DNA of 64,000 nt, taken from NCBI RefSeq assembly GCF_000003855.2, contig NW_003101656.1, forward strand, positions 430,925 through 494,924. The letters run 5' to 3'. This document shows positions 61,110-64,000 of the stretch, piece after piece. The notes below the pieces were generated by a model. The model was not told where the DNA came from, ran no database searches, and was given only the letters and a program-made list of their open reading frames with translations. The translations under genes and the position numbers were made by a program. The DNA comes from Blastomyces gilchristii SLH14081 (Eukaryota; Ascomycota; Eurotiomycetes; Onygenales; Ajellomycetaceae). Within the stretch, counting starts at the first letter, position 1, and every line of letters starts with the position of its first letter.

Positions 61110-61709
61110 AAGCTCTTCAGTCCCTGAAAAAGTAATCCGGAGGGGAAAGAATATGAAATTATGATAGAAAACAGCTCTGTTTTTAATTCTTTATAAGAAT
61201 ATTGTATAAAATTCAGAGAAAAATATCTTACTTTTTCAAGAGAAGTAAAAAAACTATTTCTAAGATCTTTTTTTTGCATTAACTGCTGCAGAAGAATGAG
61301 ATAGAAACTGCTAAGATATACACTACTGTATATTCTCTATCAAGACTTTTCCTCTTCAGAGTCTTGATATTATAGAGAATATAAGTCTGTTTCTATATAA
61401 TAATATAAATAGTGTCAGCAGAATGTAGAGAAACTGCTTATTTATATCTCAAAATAGAAGACTTTGTCAAGAATTATATTAATATAGAGTTAATTCTTAA
61501 ATTCAATAGAAACCTAGTATTACTGTTCTCAATTTCTTACAGAATCTATTGAATATTGAGATATTAAAACTAGATTTAATATATCTCACTGTGCTGAGAT
61601 TCAAGACTCAGTCAGATCTTGAGATATACTGAATTTATAGTTGCTGATATACTGTTGACTTGTTCTGTTGACTCATTGTTCACTGATTATATATCAAGTA
61701 CTGTTGCCA

Positions 61710-61960
61710 AGGTATCTTTTTGTATTATTCTGTCAGAGATGAGCTAGATTGAGAGAGGTGATACAAGAGTGAGACTTGGCATTGATGTCTAGATACACTG
61801 AAGACAGACAGAATATTTGTGAAGATTGTACTTCAGAAGTGTTTATTGATTATATGCTTGATATTATTACTGAGATATCTTTTTGTATTTTTCTGCCAGG
61901 GATGGGCCAGATTGAGAAGGGCAGTATGAGAGTGAGACTTGGTGTTGATGTTTTGAAACA
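61710..61960 (-). repeat. Direct duplication in LINE copy 2 5' region
   Basis: Equivalent of the 163-bp duplication at 9343-9595 (ggtatctttttgtatt near 61711 and its diverged partner near 61875). Confidence 0.75.
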
Positions 61961-62309
61961 TCAAAGATGAACAGAGTATTTACAGATGTTGCTTCTCAGA
62001 TATCTCCACAATTACAGATTGAGGATCTTTCAAAATTGAGAAGATTGATGCATATGGCTAGGTCTTTTCATCTTACAATTTGTATGGCAATTTGGCCCGG
62101 GGTTGTGGTGTGATAGGGGAGAATGAGGGATAATCCCACACAGGAGTTTTGAACAACATCTGGTTCATGTTTGGCTGGATAACTCCACCACCACACGGGG
62201 TATGCGTTCAGCGATGGGGTCAAAATGCTTGTATGATCGAGGGCTTTTCGATGGATCTATCGACGGGTTCTTATTCAAAAAATCGAGCGAGTTCGTGGTG
62301 GAGCGGTTG

Positions 62310-62861
62310 ATGAATTATATTAGCCTGAGACTGTAGTCCCAGCAGGATTCATGCTAAGAAATGTACAGAAACAGCTACAGTATTGCATAGCAACATCATC
62401 TTTATTCAATACATGCACTGTTAATATTCTTTGTATACAGTTATCATATAATCTGTATCAGAGATATATGTAGAAAACAGATCTTTGTTGCTAGAATAAA
62501 TGATTACAACAATTCTCTGTTTTCATATTATAAACATAAGTTATTCTCATTTCTTTCTTCTCTCTTTTCTCTTCTTCTTCAACTCATCACTAAGTACAAG
62601 CTGGTATGAAAACTATTAAAACACTAATAGAAACTCTCAAATTAAAGAGTATAGATTAATCAAAATTTAAATACAGAAGAATCAAATTATATTCAATATT
62701 ATTAATTATTCATTCTCTCTTAATAAAATAACAGTCACATCTTCTTTCCTTCTTCTCTCTTCAAACAAAACATGGCCTGTGAAAAGCAAGTATCACATCA
62801 GATTATAATGATTAATACAGCCTCAGCACGCCGGGCTGCATACATACAGTACATGTTAAAC
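62310..62861. other. Segment between LINE copy 2 and G1 copy d; possible Helitron 3' end
   Basis: No gene seen. Near 62340-62371 there is a tagtcccagcaggattcatg relic matching the right part of the MITE (34786-34815). AT-rich, pyrimidine-rich sequence follows. At 62820-62840 an undecayed CG-containing patch forms a possible CAGCC/GGCTG hairpin, the sort of structure found near a Helitron 3' end, but no clear CTRR terminus follows. Assignment is tentative. Confidence 0.35.
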
Positions 62862-64000
62862 TGTAAGAGGCCTACGCCGAATAGATCGGTATAATATATA
62901 GATCTCATATAACAAAGAGAAAAACATTAGAGAAGGAAAGAAAGAGAAAGTGTAAAAATCAGTGATTGAGATGAATATTTATACACATATGTGATAGTGT
63001 ATGCAGTGAAGCTTCGAGGTAAAAGAATCTATACGCGTTCATGGCGGCTGAGAATCAGTGATTGAGAATGACTGAGAATCAGAGCATATGTGTTTGAGAG
63101 TGAAGTAGAAGAATCTATGAAGTAGAATGAAATAGTCTATATGATTGATCAGGTGCAGCTCATCACATTAGCTTCTCTCTTTCAGAAGCAGTTCTCATCA
63201 GTCAAGAACTGCTGTTTCAGATAATATGAAACTCAGAGTTCAGATCAGTTAATCATAGCTGACTCATTTCATGAGATATTACTGACTGCAGCTGTGAAGT
63301 CTCTTATCAAGAATATTCTCAATCTCTCACTCAAGCTCATTATCTTCTTCTATAATGTCTGATGACTGTCAGTTAGAAGTCAGTTGAGAAGAGAATGAAT
63401 CAGTGACAGTACAGCAGAGCAAGCTTGTATAAAATATATTATAAATTTCTGATAATGTGTCAAGACAGTAGTTGTGACTATCTAGAACTTCTATTACTTT
63501 ATATCTGATATGATGATAATTCAGTGTATGAGATGAACATATAATTCATATATTCTTAAGATTCAATTATATCAGATCTTCTATCTTATATTATTCAGCA
63601 GAGTCTCAGTGAATATTGATTTGATTCTCTTGATTTTGTTTCATAGTTATCATAAAGATCTCTGCTCAATCACAGAGATCTCAGAGCTTTATTACTATAT
63701 TATCAGTGATCTGAATCAGACTGCAGACTGCAGAGATTCAGTGTGAACTGTGTAATCTCTAGAAGATTCAACATCTTCATGTGATAACTGTGTGTAAGAA
63801 AGAACAGACTTACATCTGTTGAAACAGCATCTCATTCATTGATAGCAATCTCTGTGTGTAGAAGCAGGTTATGTCAATCATCTTATAAGTGATTGCAGAA
63901 CTTACAGAGATAGTTCTTTACAGTCTGAATTATCTGTTCTGATGTATTATCAGTCTCAGAGTGATAGATAGTTGACAGATAGTATATAATCTTGAGAACT
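62862..64000 (-). mobile_element. G1 copy d, partial (runs off the window)
   Basis: Left LTR 62862-63167 (306 bp, outer start tgtaagaggcctacgccg), preceded by TAAAC. The polypurine/hairpin region (63168-63213) follows, then the pol C-terminus to the window end. The right half and duplication lie outside. Confidence 0.88.
63360..64000 (-). pseudogene. G1 copy d integrase relic, C-terminal part
   Basis: Homologous to the integrase C-termini at 22167-22349, 29199-29396 and 54775-54972. Frame broken by stops; continues beyond the window. Confidence 0.75.

Larger units (their letters stand above)
48914..62309 (-). mobile_element. LINE copy 2, carrying nested G1 copy c, inactive
   Basis: Second copy of the 7.7-kb LINE, with its 3' (AAT)n tail at 48914-48941 and its 5' end at 62309. 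An imperfect 9-bp duplication atgaa(c/t)tat lies at 48908-48916 and 62310-62318. Removing G1 copy c leaves about 7714 bp, matching copy 1. It interrupts the Helitron Rep gene. The 5' edge near 62090-62309 keeps CG and GG. A 100-N gap lies in the 5' region. Confidence 0.92.

Noticed and set aside
1..64000. Centromeric DNA
   Set aside because: AT-rich nested transposons would fit, but nothing in the sequence alone shows a centromere. CENP-A mapping would be needed.

Overview
The window looks like a filamentous ascomycete genome, probably Pezizomycotina. It is almost entirely AT-rich DNA built from inactivated transposable elements, with one small gene-bearing island. Three things support this: Tad1/I-like LINEs that carry an RNase H, several Ty3/gypsy families and a Helitron; a spliced gene with short introns (69-85 nt) and a TGCTAAC branch site; and dense C-to-T type decay confined to repeats. 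The decay is unusual. It removes CpG and CpC (GpG on the other strand) and largely spares CpA, so it is not classical CpA-targeted RIP. No species is claimed.

Layout. 1-2228 is a decayed Pif1-like helicase, interrupted by a sequence gap. 2241-9949 is a complete but dead LINE (copy 1, minus strand) flanked by a 12-bp duplication. 9962-11165 continues the decayed host element. 11166-14323 is the GC-richer island. It holds one convincing four-exon gene (11703-12948) whose product carries a zincin-like HEVGGH motif, followed by gene relics. 14329-20228 is a minus-strand Ty3/gypsy element (family G3). It contains a well-preserved tRNA-headed SINE (14807-15186) with a perfect 13-bp duplication. 20234-20677 resumes the island DNA.

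From 20678 to the end, elements are stacked inside each other. A gag fragment of family G1 on the plus strand is split by a G1 copy (21641-27339) and then abuts the 5' end of a Helitron (27533). The Helitron Rep gene is split by a G1 copy (28740-47880). That copy contains a second G1 copy (30216-36384), which itself carries a little-mutated 504-bp MITE. A plus-strand Ty3/gypsy element, G2 (40622-47866), sits in the right LTR of the outer copy. The Helitron resumes at 47886. It is cut at 48914 by LINE copy 2 (to 62309), which carries another G1 copy (54268-59944). A further G1 copy starts at 62862 and runs off the window.

Almost every insertion could be defined from target-site duplications, matched LTR lengths and homology of the interrupted reading frames. 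When the nested insertions are subtracted, the outer elements return to family length: LINE copies of 7709 and about 7714 bp, and G1 copies of about 5.66-5.72 kb. No transposon protein remains intact. The only plausible functional units are the HEVGGH-motif gene and possibly the SINE and MITE as non-coding elements. Coordinates of domains inside decayed elements are approximate.
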